Below are positions 35,779 through 45,596 of a stretch of DNA of 64,000 bases, in pieces (within the stretch, counting starts at the first letter, position 1; each line of letters opens with the position of its first letter). A model generated the notes under the pieces. It had not been told where the DNA came from, ran no database searches, and saw nothing but the letters and a program-made list of their open reading frames with translations. A program made the translations under genes and the position numbers. The stretch is taken from the NCBI GenBank assembly GCA_022508285.1, contig JAFLVN010000001.1:62001-126000 (forward strand), read 5' to 3'. Origin of the DNA: Clostridiales bacterium (GTDB lineage Bacteria > Bacillota > Clostridia > Christensenellales > Borkfalkiaceae).

Positions 35779-37437
35779 ATGCAAAAAACAGTCAACAGCA
35801 CCGAGTTTCGCAAAATGGTTGCATCCGGTGCCAGAATGCTTGAAATAAACAGGGCAAAAGTAGACGCCCTCAACGTGTTCCCCGTACCCGACGGAGATAC
35901 GGGCACGAACATGTCGCTCACCTTGCAGTCGGCGGTAAAGGAGATGAACGCCTGCACGTCCAACCGTTTTCAGGAGATATGCGACGCAGTTTCAAAGGGC
36001 GCATTAAAGGGTGCAAGAGGCAATTCGGGTGTAATTTCTTCTCAGATTTTCCGTGGTATCTGCTCCGTAATCAGAGACACGCAGGATTCTTTCGATACAA
36101 AGACCTTCGCCAAAGCGATGGAGGCCGGTTCAAAGGTGGCATATAAAGCCGTATCCATCCCCAAGGAAGGTACGATTTTAACGGTAGTAAGGCTGATGAG
36201 CGAGTCGGCGGGCAAGCTTGCAAGCAAGCACAAGGATTTCGTTGAGTTCCTGACCGCACTTATCGCAGTCGGCGACGAGGCGCTTGCAAAGACCCCCGAG
36301 CTTTTGCCCGTATTAAAGAAGGCGGGCGTTGTTGACTCGGGCGGCGTGGGGCTCATGACCATTATGCGAGGCTTCCTCGCTGCGCTCTCGGGCGATACTA
36401 CGGAAATCGGCGAAATTCCCACCGAAGCGACTGCAGACACGCAAAAGAGCGACGAAGACGTATTCGGCGACAATTCCGACATAATAAATCTCGATTTGGG
36501 CGACATAGAGTTTGCATACTGCACCGAGTTTTTCGTAATTAACTTAAAGCAGATGACCACCCTCGCCGATATCGACAGGCTCAAAGAAAAGCTCATGGAG
36601 ATAGGCGACAGCGTAATCTGCATAGGCGACTTGGAGCTTGTTAAAGTTCATGTGCACACCAATACCCCCGGCAGAGCCTTGACATATGCGCTCGAGCTCG
36701 GCGAGCTTGACAGAATTAAGATTGAAAACATGCTCGAGGAGAACCGTGCCCTAAAGGCAAAGCTTGAGGCAGAGAAAAAGGAAATGGGCATGCTCGCCAT
36801 CTGCGCAGGCTCGGGACTTGAAGAAATTTTCAAGGATTTAATGTGCGACAGAGTTATGGAGGGCGGTCAGACTATGAACCCCTCCGCACAGGATATCGCC
36901 GACGCCGTGCAGAAGATAAATGCGGCAAACGTATTCGTATTCCCCAACAACTCCAACGTAATTCTTGCGGCTGAGCAGGCTAAAGCCCTCGTCAACAACC
37001 GCATTATCCACGTAATTCCCACTAAAAACGTGCCCCAAGGCTTTGCGGCGGCGCTTGCCTTCAACCCCGAATCTTCCGTTCCCGAAAACAAGACCAACAT
37101 GACCCATGCAATCGATAACGTGGCTTCCGGTCAGGTCACCTACGCCGTGCGCAACACTACCATGAACGGTTTCAAGCTCAAAGAGGGCGACATTATAGGT
37201 CTCGACAACAAGAGGATTTTAGCCAAGGGCGACAACATAGAGGAAACTGCGTTAAAGCTTGTCCGTGCGTTAAAGCGCGACGAGCACGAAATGATTACCC
37301 TGTACTATGGCGACGGAGTAAAGGAGGAGGACGCCGAGGCTCTTGCCTCAAAGGTCAGCGAGGAATTCCCCGACTGCGACGTAGACTTCCACTTCGGCGG
37401 ACAGCCAGTATACTACTATATGGTTTCACTCGAATAA
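35779..37437 (+). CDS. DAK2 domain / fatty acid kinase FakA-like (YloV)
   Basis: NVFPVPDGDTGTNMSLTLQSA; KGARGNSGVISSQIFRG; start revised to ATG 35779 with SD aaggag. Confidence 0.93.
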   Translation: MQKTVNSTEFRKMVASGARMLEINRAKVDALNVFPVPDGDTGTNMSLTLQSAVKEMNACTSNRFQEICDAVSKGALKGARGNSGVISSQIFRGICSVIRDTQDSFDTKTFAKAMEAGSKVAYKAVSIPKEGTILTVVRLMSESAGKLASKHKDFVEFLTALIAVGDEALAKTPELLPVLKKAGVVDSGGVGLMTIMRGFLAALSGDTTEIGEIPTEATADTQKSDEDVFGDNSDIINLDLGDIEFAYCTEFFVINLKQMTTLADIDRLKEKLMEIGDSVICIGDLELVKVHVHTNTPGRALTYALELGELDRIKIENMLEENRALKAKLEAEKKEMGMLAICAGSGLEEIFKDLMCDRVMEGGQTMNPSAQDIADAVQKINAANVFVFPNNSNVILAAEQAKALVNNRIIHVIPTKNVPQGFAAALAFNPESSVPENKTNMTHAIDNVASGQVTYAVRNTTMNGFKLKEGDIIGLDNKRILAKGDNIEETALKLVRALKRDEHEMITLYYGDGVKEEDAEALASKVSEEFPDCDVDFHFGGQPVYYYMVSLE

Positions 37438-37451
37438 TTCGACGCGAAAAC

Positions 37452-37475
37452 AAAAGGGAGCTTCGGCTCCCTTTA
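37452..37475. terminator. Terminator
   Basis: aaaagggagcttcggctcccttt. Confidence 0.75.
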
Positions 37476-37485
37476 ATATTAGATT

Positions 37486-39492
37486 ATGCAATTAACTTCT
37501 TTAAAGTTCGTTTCGGAAAAGCGTGAAAAGGACTTCAACAAACTCAATATCTACACGGCGGAGGAGCTCGTAAAGCATTTCCCGAGAGACTTTCTCGACC
37601 TTCGGCACGTAACGCCATTAAGTGACGCCTACCACAACGACGTGATTTTAACTGCGTGCGAGGTTTTAAACGTCGAGCAGAACCGCTATTCCAAACGCCC
37701 GTACGTAAAGGCGCTCTGCCAGCAGGGCGGCTATATATTTACGGCTATATGGTTCAATCAGCCGTACGTGGCGCAAAAGCTTATCCCCGGGCAGTACCTG
37801 TTTTACGGCAGAGTGCAAAATAAGTACGGCATGGGCGTGGAGATGGTAAATCCGTCCTTTGAAAAAGCCGAAAAAAGCAGCCGCCTGCAAGGCATAATTC
37901 CCGTATATCCGCTTGCGGGCTCGCTCACTCAGGGAGTGGTGCGCATAGCAGTCCGTCAGGCGCTTGAAAAGCTCAATTGCATCTCATATATACCCCAACC
38001 ATTGCAAATCAAGTACAATTTAACCCCCTTAAAAGAGGCATATAAAAAGGTACATGCGCCGCAGTCCGCCGATGATATAAAAGTAGGTTCCAACCGCATT
38101 GCGCTCGAGGAGTACTTTTTGCTGATTTCGGCGTTTAAAGTAATCAAGGGCGGTCGGGAAGACGCACGTATGAATGCCTATTCGGTGACACGTGACCAGT
38201 TGTCCGAATTTATTTCACGCTTCCCGTTTGAGTTTACGGAAGGTCAAAAAGAGGCGGTAGAGGACATTTTCAAGAGCGTGCACTCTCCCCACAAAATGAA
38301 CAGATTATTGCAGGGCGACGTCGGCAGCGGCAAGACGGCAGTCGCACTCGCAGGCATATATATGGCGGTTAAATCGGGATATCAGGCGGCGATGCTCGCT
38401 CCCACCGAGGTTCTCGCCCGCCAGAATGCGGCGCTTTTGGAGCGCTATTTCCCTGAGTATAACGTGCGCGCGCTCACGGGTTCGATGACCGCCGCCGAAA
38501 AGCGTGAGATAAAAAAGGGGCTTATAAGCGGCGATATCAGCATAGTTTGCGGTACTCATGCGATAATTCAGGACGACGTGGTTTTTAAAAAACTTGCATT
38601 CGTCGTCTGCGACGAGCAGCACCGCTTCGGCGTGGCACAGCGTTCTTCGCTCTCCGAAAAGGGCGACGGCTGCGACGTGCTCGTAATGTCGGCAACGCCC
38701 ATCCCTCGCACGCTGTCGCTCATTTTCTACGGTGATTTAGACGTGACTACAATCAAGGATAAACCCAGTTCGAGGCAGGATATATCTACCTCAATTATCC
38801 CCGAGCGTAAGTATTCCGATATGTACAGATACGTTGCCGAGCAGGCACGAAAAGGTTTGCAGACCTATTTCGTCTGCCCGAAAATTGAGGGCGACGAGGA
38901 GGGCACGGTTATGTCGGTCACCGAACTCTACGAGGAGTTGAAGGCAAAGATGCCCGACGTGCGCATAGCGCTCCTGCACGGCAAAATGCGGGATAAGCAG
39001 AAAAACGAGGTGATGTCGGCGTTCAAAGCAAAGGAGTACGACTGCCTTGTGTCCACCACGGTAATAGAGGTCGGCGTGGACGTGCCCAACGCAACAACTA
39101 TGATAATTTACAACGCCGAGCGGTTCGGGCTCTCGCAGCTTCACCAGCTCAGAGGCAGAGTGGGCAGGGGAGATAAAAAGAGCTACTGTTTTTTATTGAT
39201 GGGTGCAGATACAGACGAGGCTCGGGCACGGCTGAACGTAATAAAAAACAGTGCAGACGGCTTTGAAATTGCCGAAGCCGACTTAAAAATCCGAGGCAGC
39301 GGCGACTTCATGGGCACACGCCAAAGCGGCAGAGTGCTCTCCGAAATCAAAAATTTAAAGTTTCCCGTCGAAACTATATTTGCGGCCAAGGCGCTCTCGG
39401 ACGAAGCCTTTTCGGGAGCGTTCGACGTAAAGCTCCTCTCCCGCATAGCCGCCGAAAAATACGAAAGCTTAAAGGACGTAATTCTCAATTGA
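37486..39492 (+). CDS. recG: ATP-dependent DNA helicase RecG
   Basis: LLQGDVGSGKTAVALAGIYMAV; VMSATPIPRTLSLIFYGDLDVTTI; QLHQLRGRVGRG. Confidence 0.97.
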   Translation: MQLTSLKFVSEKREKDFNKLNIYTAEELVKHFPRDFLDLRHVTPLSDAYHNDVILTACEVLNVEQNRYSKRPYVKALCQQGGYIFTAIWFNQPYVAQKLIPGQYLFYGRVQNKYGMGVEMVNPSFEKAEKSSRLQGIIPVYPLAGSLTQGVVRIAVRQALEKLNCISYIPQPLQIKYNLTPLKEAYKKVHAPQSADDIKVGSNRIALEEYFLLISAFKVIKGGREDARMNAYSVTRDQLSEFISRFPFEFTEGQKEAVEDIFKSVHSPHKMNRLLQGDVGSGKTAVALAGIYMAVKSGYQAAMLAPTEVLARQNAALLERYFPEYNVRALTGSMTAAEKREIKKGLISGDISIVCGTHAIIQDDVVFKKLAFVVCDEQHRFGVAQRSSLSEKGDGCDVLVMSATPIPRTLSLIFYGDLDVTTIKDKPSSRQDISTSIIPERKYSDMYRYVAEQARKGLQTYFVCPKIEGDEEGTVMSVTELYEELKAKMPDVRIALLHGKMRDKQKNEVMSAFKAKEYDCLVSTTVIEVGVDVPNATTMIIYNAERFGLSQLHQLRGRVGRGDKKSYCFLLMGADTDEARARLNVIKNSADGFEIAEADLKIRGSGDFMGTRQSGRVLSEIKNLKFPVETIFAAKALSDEAFSGAFDVKLLSRIAAEKYESLKDVILN

Positions 39493-39506
39493 CTTTATCA
39501 TAAAAA

Positions 39507-39545
39507 TAGCGGCGGCGCGATAATTTATCGCGCCGCCACCATTTT
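39507..39545. terminator. Bidirectional terminator-like hairpin
   Basis: ggcggcgcgataatttatcgcgccgcc. Confidence 0.8.
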
Positions 39546-39611
39546 TGGAGAAGAATTTAACCTTAGAGGTTAAATACAGTGTAGTCCGTCTATGTAGTCA
39601 GTTTAAAAGTT

Positions 39612-40961
39612 TTATTCGGTTACGGGTTCGATTTTAACCGTGATATTGCAATCACTTTTCGACGTTTTTCTGAAGTGCAGACTCTCTACACCGGTAAGAT
39701 CAACCGTGTCTGAATATCCGGTACTTTTCATAATTGTTTTGAAAACCTTAGTTTCATTTAAACTGCTGTAAACGAAAACAGCTACATCCGTGGAATAATT
39801 TATCGTAATATTATAGTTGCCCGTTATGGAAGGGGCGATGGGTATAATGGCTCTGCGGTATTCGGTAAGTGCGGGATATTCGGCGCTGTTTGACGCGGGA
39901 AGATAAATATAGGGTACTACGTACTCCGTTCCGTCAGCCGTCAGCGTAGGCGCCTTGTATTCTTTTATAAAGTAGCTTGCGGATATATCGCTTCCCGTGG
40001 TGTTGGTAAGTGTGATTGCCGTGCTGTCTTCACGCACAAAGAGTACTGCGTAGTAGGTTTCGTTCAGTCCTTCATACATATCGTATACCGAATCTGCCGT
40101 AGTACCGTTGACGTGAGCGGTAAGTCCGCCTTTCACCGCAGTTACACTTTTGTTGAGTTCGAAAGAGAGTTCGTATATGCCTACTTCAAGATCGATTGCA
40201 ATATCCTGCGTACTGTTTGCAGAAATGGAAATGGGGGTACCCGACGGCATATCGTGCCCGCATACGTCGCACTTTTCGTCGTTATTTTCATCTACGTGTA
40301 TGCCTTTGTCCTTTAATTCCGTGGTATCGCCGCAGGTGGGTGCGTGCCAGTGGTTATTTTCATCCGAAGACCATTCCTGGGAATACTTGTGTTTGTGTGG
40401 CATAGGGTATTCGCATACGTCGCACTTTTCGTCGTTATTTTCATCTGCGTGTATGCCTTTGTCCTTTAATTCCGTGGTATCGCCGCAGGTGGGTGCGTGC
40501 CAATGTTCGTTTAAGGTTCTCGTCCATTCCTCGGCATATTGGTGTTCGTGGAACTCGTAACCGCAGATATCGCACTTTTTGTTCTCGTCCTCGTCGATAT
40601 GCTCGGCTCTGTCCTTTACTTCGGAAGTGTGTCCGCAGGTGGAAGCGTACCAATGATAGTTTTCGTCCGATGACCATTGATCGGAGTACTTGTGGTGGTG
40701 GGGAAGCGTGCGGTCGCACACGTCGCATTTTTCGTCGTTGTCCTCGTCTATATGCGCAGCCTTATCCTTTACTATGTCGGTGTGTTCGCAAGTAGCGGCG
40801 TGCCAATGGTTTTCGTCATCGCCCGACCAAGAAGTTGCATATGTATGCTCGTGTGTTTTTTCACCGTCGGAATTATTTCCGCAGGCAGAAAAGCCGACTG
40901 CGCCGAAAGCCATAACAGCGCTTACCGCCAAAGTTAAAAATAGCCTCTTTTTGTTTTTCAT
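39612..40961 (-). CDS. Secreted lipoprotein with four ~51-aa His/Cys-rich tandem repeats
   Basis: Start revised to ATG 40961 (SD ggagg); lipobox GFSAC; repeats HxHxYxxxWxxDxxxHWHAxTC...HxDEDNDEKCDVC; C-terminal similar to 11402-12433 product. Confidence 0.85.
   Translation of the reverse strand: MKNKKRLFLTLAVSAVMAFGAVGFSACGNNSDGEKTHEHTYATSWSGDDENHWHAATCEHTDIVKDKAAHIDEDNDEKCDVCDRTLPHHHKYSDQWSSDENYHWYASTCGHTSEVKDRAEHIDEDENKKCDICGYEFHEHQYAEEWTRTLNEHWHAPTCGDTTELKDKGIHADENNDEKCDVCEYPMPHKHKYSQEWSSDENNHWHAPTCGDTTELKDKGIHVDENNDEKCDVCGHDMPSGTPISISANSTQDIAIDLEVGIYELSFELNKSVTAVKGGLTAHVNGTTADSVYDMYEGLNETYYAVLFVREDSTAITLTNTTGSDISASYFIKEYKAPTLTADGTEYVVPYIYLPASNSAEYPALTEYRRAIIPIAPSITGNYNITINYSTDVAVFVYSSLNETKVFKTIMKSTGYSDTVDLTGVESLHFRKTSKSDCNITVKIEPVTE
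40250..40853 (-). repeat. In-gene tandem repeat, 153 bp period, four copies
   Basis: Copies at 40259-40349 and 40412-40502 are 90/91 identical; offset exactly 153 bp. Confidence 0.85.
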
Positions 40962-41014
40962 TTTGTCCTCCATAATAAATTTAACGTGTTTAGGTAATGC
41001 CTAAATCGTAACCT

Positions 41015-41043
41015 ATTATATTTAAGCGCAACCTAAATGTCAA
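41015..41043 (-). promoter_or_regulatory. Promoter TTGACA-N17-TATAAT (minus) with TTTAGG-type operators
   Basis: tgtcaa 41038-41043 and attata 41015-41020 read on minus; palindromes TTTAGGtaatgCCTAAA (40989-41005) and TTAGGCaatGCCTAA (41051-41065), half-site in spacer. Confidence 0.75.
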
Positions 41044-41077
41044 GCAAAATTTAGGCAATGCCTAATAAAATATTTGT

Positions 41078-41302
41078 ATGATTGATAACAAACTTTCTTA
41101 TCAGATTTCGGAAAATATAAAAAGGGAAATCGAAAATTCGGGTAAAAGCAAAACGGATATTGCAAGAGCGATAGGAGTTTCAAATCCTACCGTTTCGCAA
41201 TATCTGTCGGGGCGTATACAACCTTCAATTGTAACGCTGTCAAAGTTATGCACTTTTTTAGACGTTTCGGCAGACGATATTCTGGGAGTCAAGTTAAAAT
41301 AA
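41078..41302 (+). CDS. XRE-family HTH transcriptional regulator
   Basis: SGKSKTDIARAIGVSNPTVSQYLSGRIQPSIVTLSKLCTFLDVSADDIL. Confidence 0.9.
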   Translation: MIDNKLSYQISENIKREIENSGKSKTDIARAIGVSNPTVSQYLSGRIQPSIVTLSKLCTFLDVSADDILGVKLK

Positions 41303-41306
41303 AATA

Positions 41307-41340
41307 AGGGCGGGGGCGAATTTATTTCGCCCCCGCCCGT
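41307..41340. terminator. Strong hairpin after HTH gene
   Basis: gggcgggggcgaatttatttcgcccccgccc. Confidence 0.65.
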
Positions 41341-41474
41341 TGATGATAAGCGTAAAAAAAGTCGAATTATAAAGCATTAAATAAACGTAACTGCGGCGGC
41401 ATACCGCTGTTGACTTTACTGTATATTTATGGTACAATTTTAAAGATAATTATCCGGCGGGAGGGAATGACCTA

Positions 41475-43544
41475 ATGATTAACAGACAAGCGCTGTTCAG
41501 CGACGAAACCCGCATTTTCAAAACGCCGTACGAGCCCTGCGCAGGCGATAAAGTCACCGTGCGAATCCGTACGCTTGCAAACGACGCTCTGCACGTTTAC
41601 GCCGTCGTAAACGGCGTAAAGCACAAAATGAAGCCGATAACCTCGGCTGGGCTCAGAGAGTTCGACTACTTTGAATACTCTTTCAAGTGCCCCGAAAAGC
41701 AAGTTAAATATTATTTTGAAATATGCGACGAGGACGAAGCGGTATTTTATAACCGCCTTGGGGCTGTGGAAGATATGCAGAAAGAGTACAGTTTTTCCTT
41801 CGTGCCCGGCTTCAAAGTGCCCGACTGGGCAAAGGGTGCGGTGTTCTATCAGATTTTTCCCGACCGCTTTTCAAACGGCAATCCTGATAACGACGTCGAG
41901 GACAACGAATATTATTACACGGGCGGTCACGTGAAGCGCATACGGGATTGGAACAAACTTCCCGACGGGCTGGACGTGCGCTGTTTCTACGGCGGCGACT
42001 TGCAGGGAGTCAGACAAAAGCTGGACTATTTGCAGGATTTGGGCGTCGAGGCGATATATTTCAACCCGCTGTTCGTTTCGCCCTCAAACCATAAGTACGA
42101 CACGCAGGACTACGACTATATCGACCCGCACCTCGCCGTAATCGAGGAGGACGTAGACCACAAAATGGAGCACTGGGAAAAGCACAACGGCTATGCTCCT
42201 AAATATATAAAGCGCACAATAAGCAAAAAAAATCTCGAAAAGAGCAATGAGTATTTTATAGAGCTTGTCGAAGAAATTCACCGCAGAGGAATGAGGGTGG
42301 TGATAGACGGCGTTTTCAACCACTGCGGCTCATTCAACAAATGGATGGACAGAGAGGGCGTATACCTGAATAAAGAAGGCTACGAAAAGGGCGCTTATCA
42401 GTCGGTGAAGAGCCCTTACCGCAGTTATTTTAAATTCAAAAATCCGAACGAGGCGGGCAGTGAGTACGAGGGGTGGTGGAATTATCCCACGCTCCCCAAG
42501 CTCAACTACGAGCACTCCAAAAAGCTTGAAGAATATATTTTATCCACGGGCGGCAAGTGGGTATCCGAGCCCTTCAACGTTGACGGCTGGCGGCTGGACG
42601 TTGCCGCCGACCTCGGTCACAGCGAACGCTATAATCATATATTTTGGAAAAAATTCCGAGAAAGGGTGCGTGAGGTAAACCCCGAGGCGTTCGTGTTCGC
42701 CGAGCACTACGGCTCGCCCGAAAGCTGGTTCGACGGCAAGGAGTGGGACTCGGTGATGAATTACGATGCGTTTATGGAGCCCGTCACCTGGTTTTTAACG
42801 GGTATGGAAAAGCACTCCAAAGAATTTGATGCAAGCAAACTTTGGGACGGCAAACTGTTTTTTGACGCCATGTTCAAAAATATGTCTAAATTACCCCGCC
42901 CTGCTTTGGATTCGGCGTTAAATCAGCTCTCAAACCACGACCACTCACGCTTTTTAACCCGCACTAACCGCAAGGTCGGCACAACCGCCACCCGTGGCGC
43001 ACACGAGGCGGGCGTGGGCGTGGATAAGCGCACTTTGGAGCTTGCCGTTTTAATACAGATGACTTGGGTGGGCTCGCCGGGCATTTACTATGCCGACGAG
43101 GCGGGGCAGGTCGGCTGGACAGACCCCGACAGCCGTAGAACTTATCCCTGGGGCAACGAGGATACAAAGCTTATAGAATTTCATAAACAGGCTATAAATT
43201 TAAGAAAGAGGATAAAGTGCCTTAAAACAGGCAGTATCAAGCGGCTGGATGCGGGCAACGGCTATATTATTTACGGCAGATTCGACGAGCACGAGTGCTG
43301 TGCGGTGATTTTAAACTGTTCGGATAAGAACTACAATTTAAATGCATCCGTATGGGAGCTCGGAGTTCCCAGAGGCGGCGCTAAAATGACCCGCAAATTC
43401 TACTGCGCCGAGCAGGATTTTAATACGAACGAGGTGCAGACCGAAGTTTCAAACGGCAGACTCTTCGTCACACTTCCGCCGCAGTCGGCTTGCGTCTATC
43501 ACTATTCTTTCGACGATAATAAAGATTATATGGAGAGTTTATGA
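41475..43544 (+). CDS. GH13 alpha-glycosidase (neopullulanase/cyclomaltodextrinase-like)
   Basis: VFYQIFPDRFSNG; GVFNHCG; DGWRLDVAADLGH; QLSNHDHSRFLTR. Confidence 0.9.
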   Translation: MINRQALFSDETRIFKTPYEPCAGDKVTVRIRTLANDALHVYAVVNGVKHKMKPITSAGLREFDYFEYSFKCPEKQVKYYFEICDEDEAVFYNRLGAVEDMQKEYSFSFVPGFKVPDWAKGAVFYQIFPDRFSNGNPDNDVEDNEYYYTGGHVKRIRDWNKLPDGLDVRCFYGGDLQGVRQKLDYLQDLGVEAIYFNPLFVSPSNHKYDTQDYDYIDPHLAVIEEDVDHKMEHWEKHNGYAPKYIKRTISKKNLEKSNEYFIELVEEIHRRGMRVVIDGVFNHCGSFNKWMDREGVYLNKEGYEKGAYQSVKSPYRSYFKFKNPNEAGSEYEGWWNYPTLPKLNYEHSKKLEEYILSTGGKWVSEPFNVDGWRLDVAADLGHSERYNHIFWKKFRERVREVNPEAFVFAEHYGSPESWFDGKEWDSVMNYDAFMEPVTWFLTGMEKHSKEFDASKLWDGKLFFDAMFKNMSKLPRPALDSALNQLSNHDHSRFLTRTNRKVGTTATRGAHEAGVGVDKRTLELAVLIQMTWVGSPGIYYADEAGQVGWTDPDSRRTYPWGNEDTKLIEFHKQAINLRKRIKCLKTGSIKRLDAGNGYIIYGRFDEHECCAVILNCSDKNYNLNASVWELGVPRGGAKMTRKFYCAEQDFNTNEVQTEVSNGRLFVTLPPQSACVYHYSFDDNKDYMESL

Positions 43545-45532
43545 ATAGATTTTTCGGCGATCTCGACAGATATCTCTTTCACCACGGCACTCACTACGAG
43601 CTGTATAATAAAATGGGTGCGCACCTTTGCGAGGTGGACGGCGTAAAAGGCGTTCAGTTCGTTTTATGGGCGCCCAACGCCAAAGCCGTTTGCGTGGTCT
43701 CCGACGGCAACGGCTGGACTCCATGGCAGGACAATATGACAAAGACGGACGACAGTATATGGGAGTTGTTCGTCCCCGGCATGTGCGAGGGTGTGAAGTA
43801 TAAATATCTTGTCGTCCGTGCGGACGGCAGCGAGGTCTACAAAATCGACCCGTACGCATTCCGCTCCGAGCTTCGCCCCAACAATGCCTCGATAGTATGC
43901 AATCCCGATAACTACGTTTGGGGAGATAAGGAGTGGAGAAAGGCGAGGCACAACGAAAACTTCCTTGAAAAGCCCATGGCGGTTTACGAGGTGCACCTCG
44001 GCAGCTGGAAAAAGGATTTATCCAAGTGGGACGAGGACCAGTATTTCGACTACCGCACCCTCGCCCACGAGCTTGCCGAGTACGTCAACTATATGGGCTA
44101 TACACATATTGAACTGATGGGTATCTGCGAATACCCCTTCGAGCCTTCGTGGGGGTATCAGGTAACGGGCTACTTTGCGCCGACTGCACGCTACGGTTCG
44201 CCCGAGGACTTTCAATACTTTGTAGACTACATGCACAAGTGCGGAATAGGCGTAATTTTAGACTGGGTGCCGGCGCACTTCCCCAAGGATGACTTCGGGC
44301 TTTCGAACTTCGACGGAACGCCGCTCTACGAATACGCCGACCCCCTGCGTGCCGAATACCCCGAGTGGGGCACTAAGGCGTTCGATTTGGGCAAAAAGGA
44401 AGTTTCTAACTTTTTAATGGCTTCGGCTCTCTTCTGGGTGGATAAATATCACGTAGACGCCCTGCGTGCAGATGCGGTTGCGGCAATGTTATATACGAGC
44501 TTCGGCAGAGAACAGTGGCGACCCAATATCTACGGCGGCAACGAAAATTTGGAGAGCTTCGAGTTTTTCCGTCATCTCAACAGTATTTTAAGACAGCGCA
44601 CGGACGCCTTTTTAATCGCCGAGGACAGCTCCATAATAGAGGGAGTAACAAAGCCAGCAAAAAAGGGCGGCTTCGGTTTCGGATTGAAGTGGAATATGGG
44701 CTGGATGAACGACACTTTGAGTTATATCAAAAAAGACCCGATTTACCGCCCGTGGCATCACTATCTTTTAACGCATACGTTCGAATATATCTTCAACGAA
44801 AACTATATGCTCGTGCTCTCCCACGACGAGGTCGTGTACGGCAAGGGCAGTATGTACAACAAATTCCCCGGCAACAAAATGGATAAGCTGGGCAGTCTTA
44901 AAGCGCTGTACACTATGATGATGGGTCACCCCGGCAAAAAACTTCTTTTTATGGGTCAGGACTTTGCGCAGATTAACGAGTGGAACTTCCGCACGGGGCT
45001 GGACTGGTATCTCGCCGACGACGAGGGACACCGAGACGTTATGAATTGCTACCGTGCGCTTTTGCACCTGTACCGTGAGCGTGCCGTGCTGTATAACGAC
45101 TGCGGCGGACCTAAGACCTTCGAGTGGATTAACAGCGGCGACTATAACCGCAACATATTCAGCTTTATCCGCCGCAATCCATGGAATTATAATAACGCTC
45201 TGATATTCGTAATAAACTTCGCACCCGTAGACAGGTGGGATATGGGCGTCGGCGCACCATTGCCCGGCACATATAAGCGGGTATTCAGCACATATCCCGA
45301 CGGCAATCCGCTCGAAGTGGATACGGTAGAAGAGCTGTGCGACGGCAGACCTTATAAATTAATTTTCGATTTACGCCCCTTTGAGGCGGCTATCTTCGAG
45401 GTGCCTTACATTGAGAGCACGCCCGAGGAGCAGAAAGCTGAAAAAAGTGCAAAATTAAAAATCAAGCGTGCGCACGCTTTGGCAAAGCGTGACAATTCGC
45501 ACGTTCCGCAGATTCCCCCTTTAACGGATTGA
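43541..45532 (+). CDS. glgB: 1,4-alpha-glucan branching enzyme
   Basis: YTHIELMGICEYPFEPSWGYQVTGYFAPTARYG; VDALRADAVAAMLY; LVLSHDEVVYGKGSM. Confidence 0.95.
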   Translation: MNRFFGDLDRYLFHHGTHYELYNKMGAHLCEVDGVKGVQFVLWAPNAKAVCVVSDGNGWTPWQDNMTKTDDSIWELFVPGMCEGVKYKYLVVRADGSEVYKIDPYAFRSELRPNNASIVCNPDNYVWGDKEWRKARHNENFLEKPMAVYEVHLGSWKKDLSKWDEDQYFDYRTLAHELAEYVNYMGYTHIELMGICEYPFEPSWGYQVTGYFAPTARYGSPEDFQYFVDYMHKCGIGVILDWVPAHFPKDDFGLSNFDGTPLYEYADPLRAEYPEWGTKAFDLGKKEVSNFLMASALFWVDKYHVDALRADAVAAMLYTSFGREQWRPNIYGGNENLESFEFFRHLNSILRQRTDAFLIAEDSSIIEGVTKPAKKGGFGFGLKWNMGWMNDTLSYIKKDPIYRPWHHYLLTHTFEYIFNENYMLVLSHDEVVYGKGSMYNKFPGNKMDKLGSLKALYTMMMGHPGKKLLFMGQDFAQINEWNFRTGLDWYLADDEGHRDVMNCYRALLHLYRERAVLYNDCGGPKTFEWINSGDYNRNIFSFIRRNPWNYNNALIFVINFAPVDRWDMGVGAPLPGTYKRVFSTYPDGNPLEVDTVEELCDGRPYKLIFDLRPFEAAIFEVPYIESTPEEQKAEKSAKLKIKRAHALAKRDNSHVPQIPPLTD

Positions 45533-45596
45533 CTGAATTGAAATATTAGTGTATAATTCCTATATGTTTGATAGGCATATATTCGGTAGGTAATTT

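Noticed and set aside
40250-40853. Regularly spaced repeats, considered as CRISPR or a VNTR
   Set aside because: They are an in-frame 51-aa protein repeat in a lipoprotein; no 23-45 bp direct repeats with unique spacers. No CRISPR array seen anywhere in the window.
41307-41340. GC-rich perfect hairpins between genes (also at 12482, 13873, 21136, 39507) as a novel repeat family
   Set aside because: Each has a different sequence and follows a gene end; they are ordinary rho-independent terminators.
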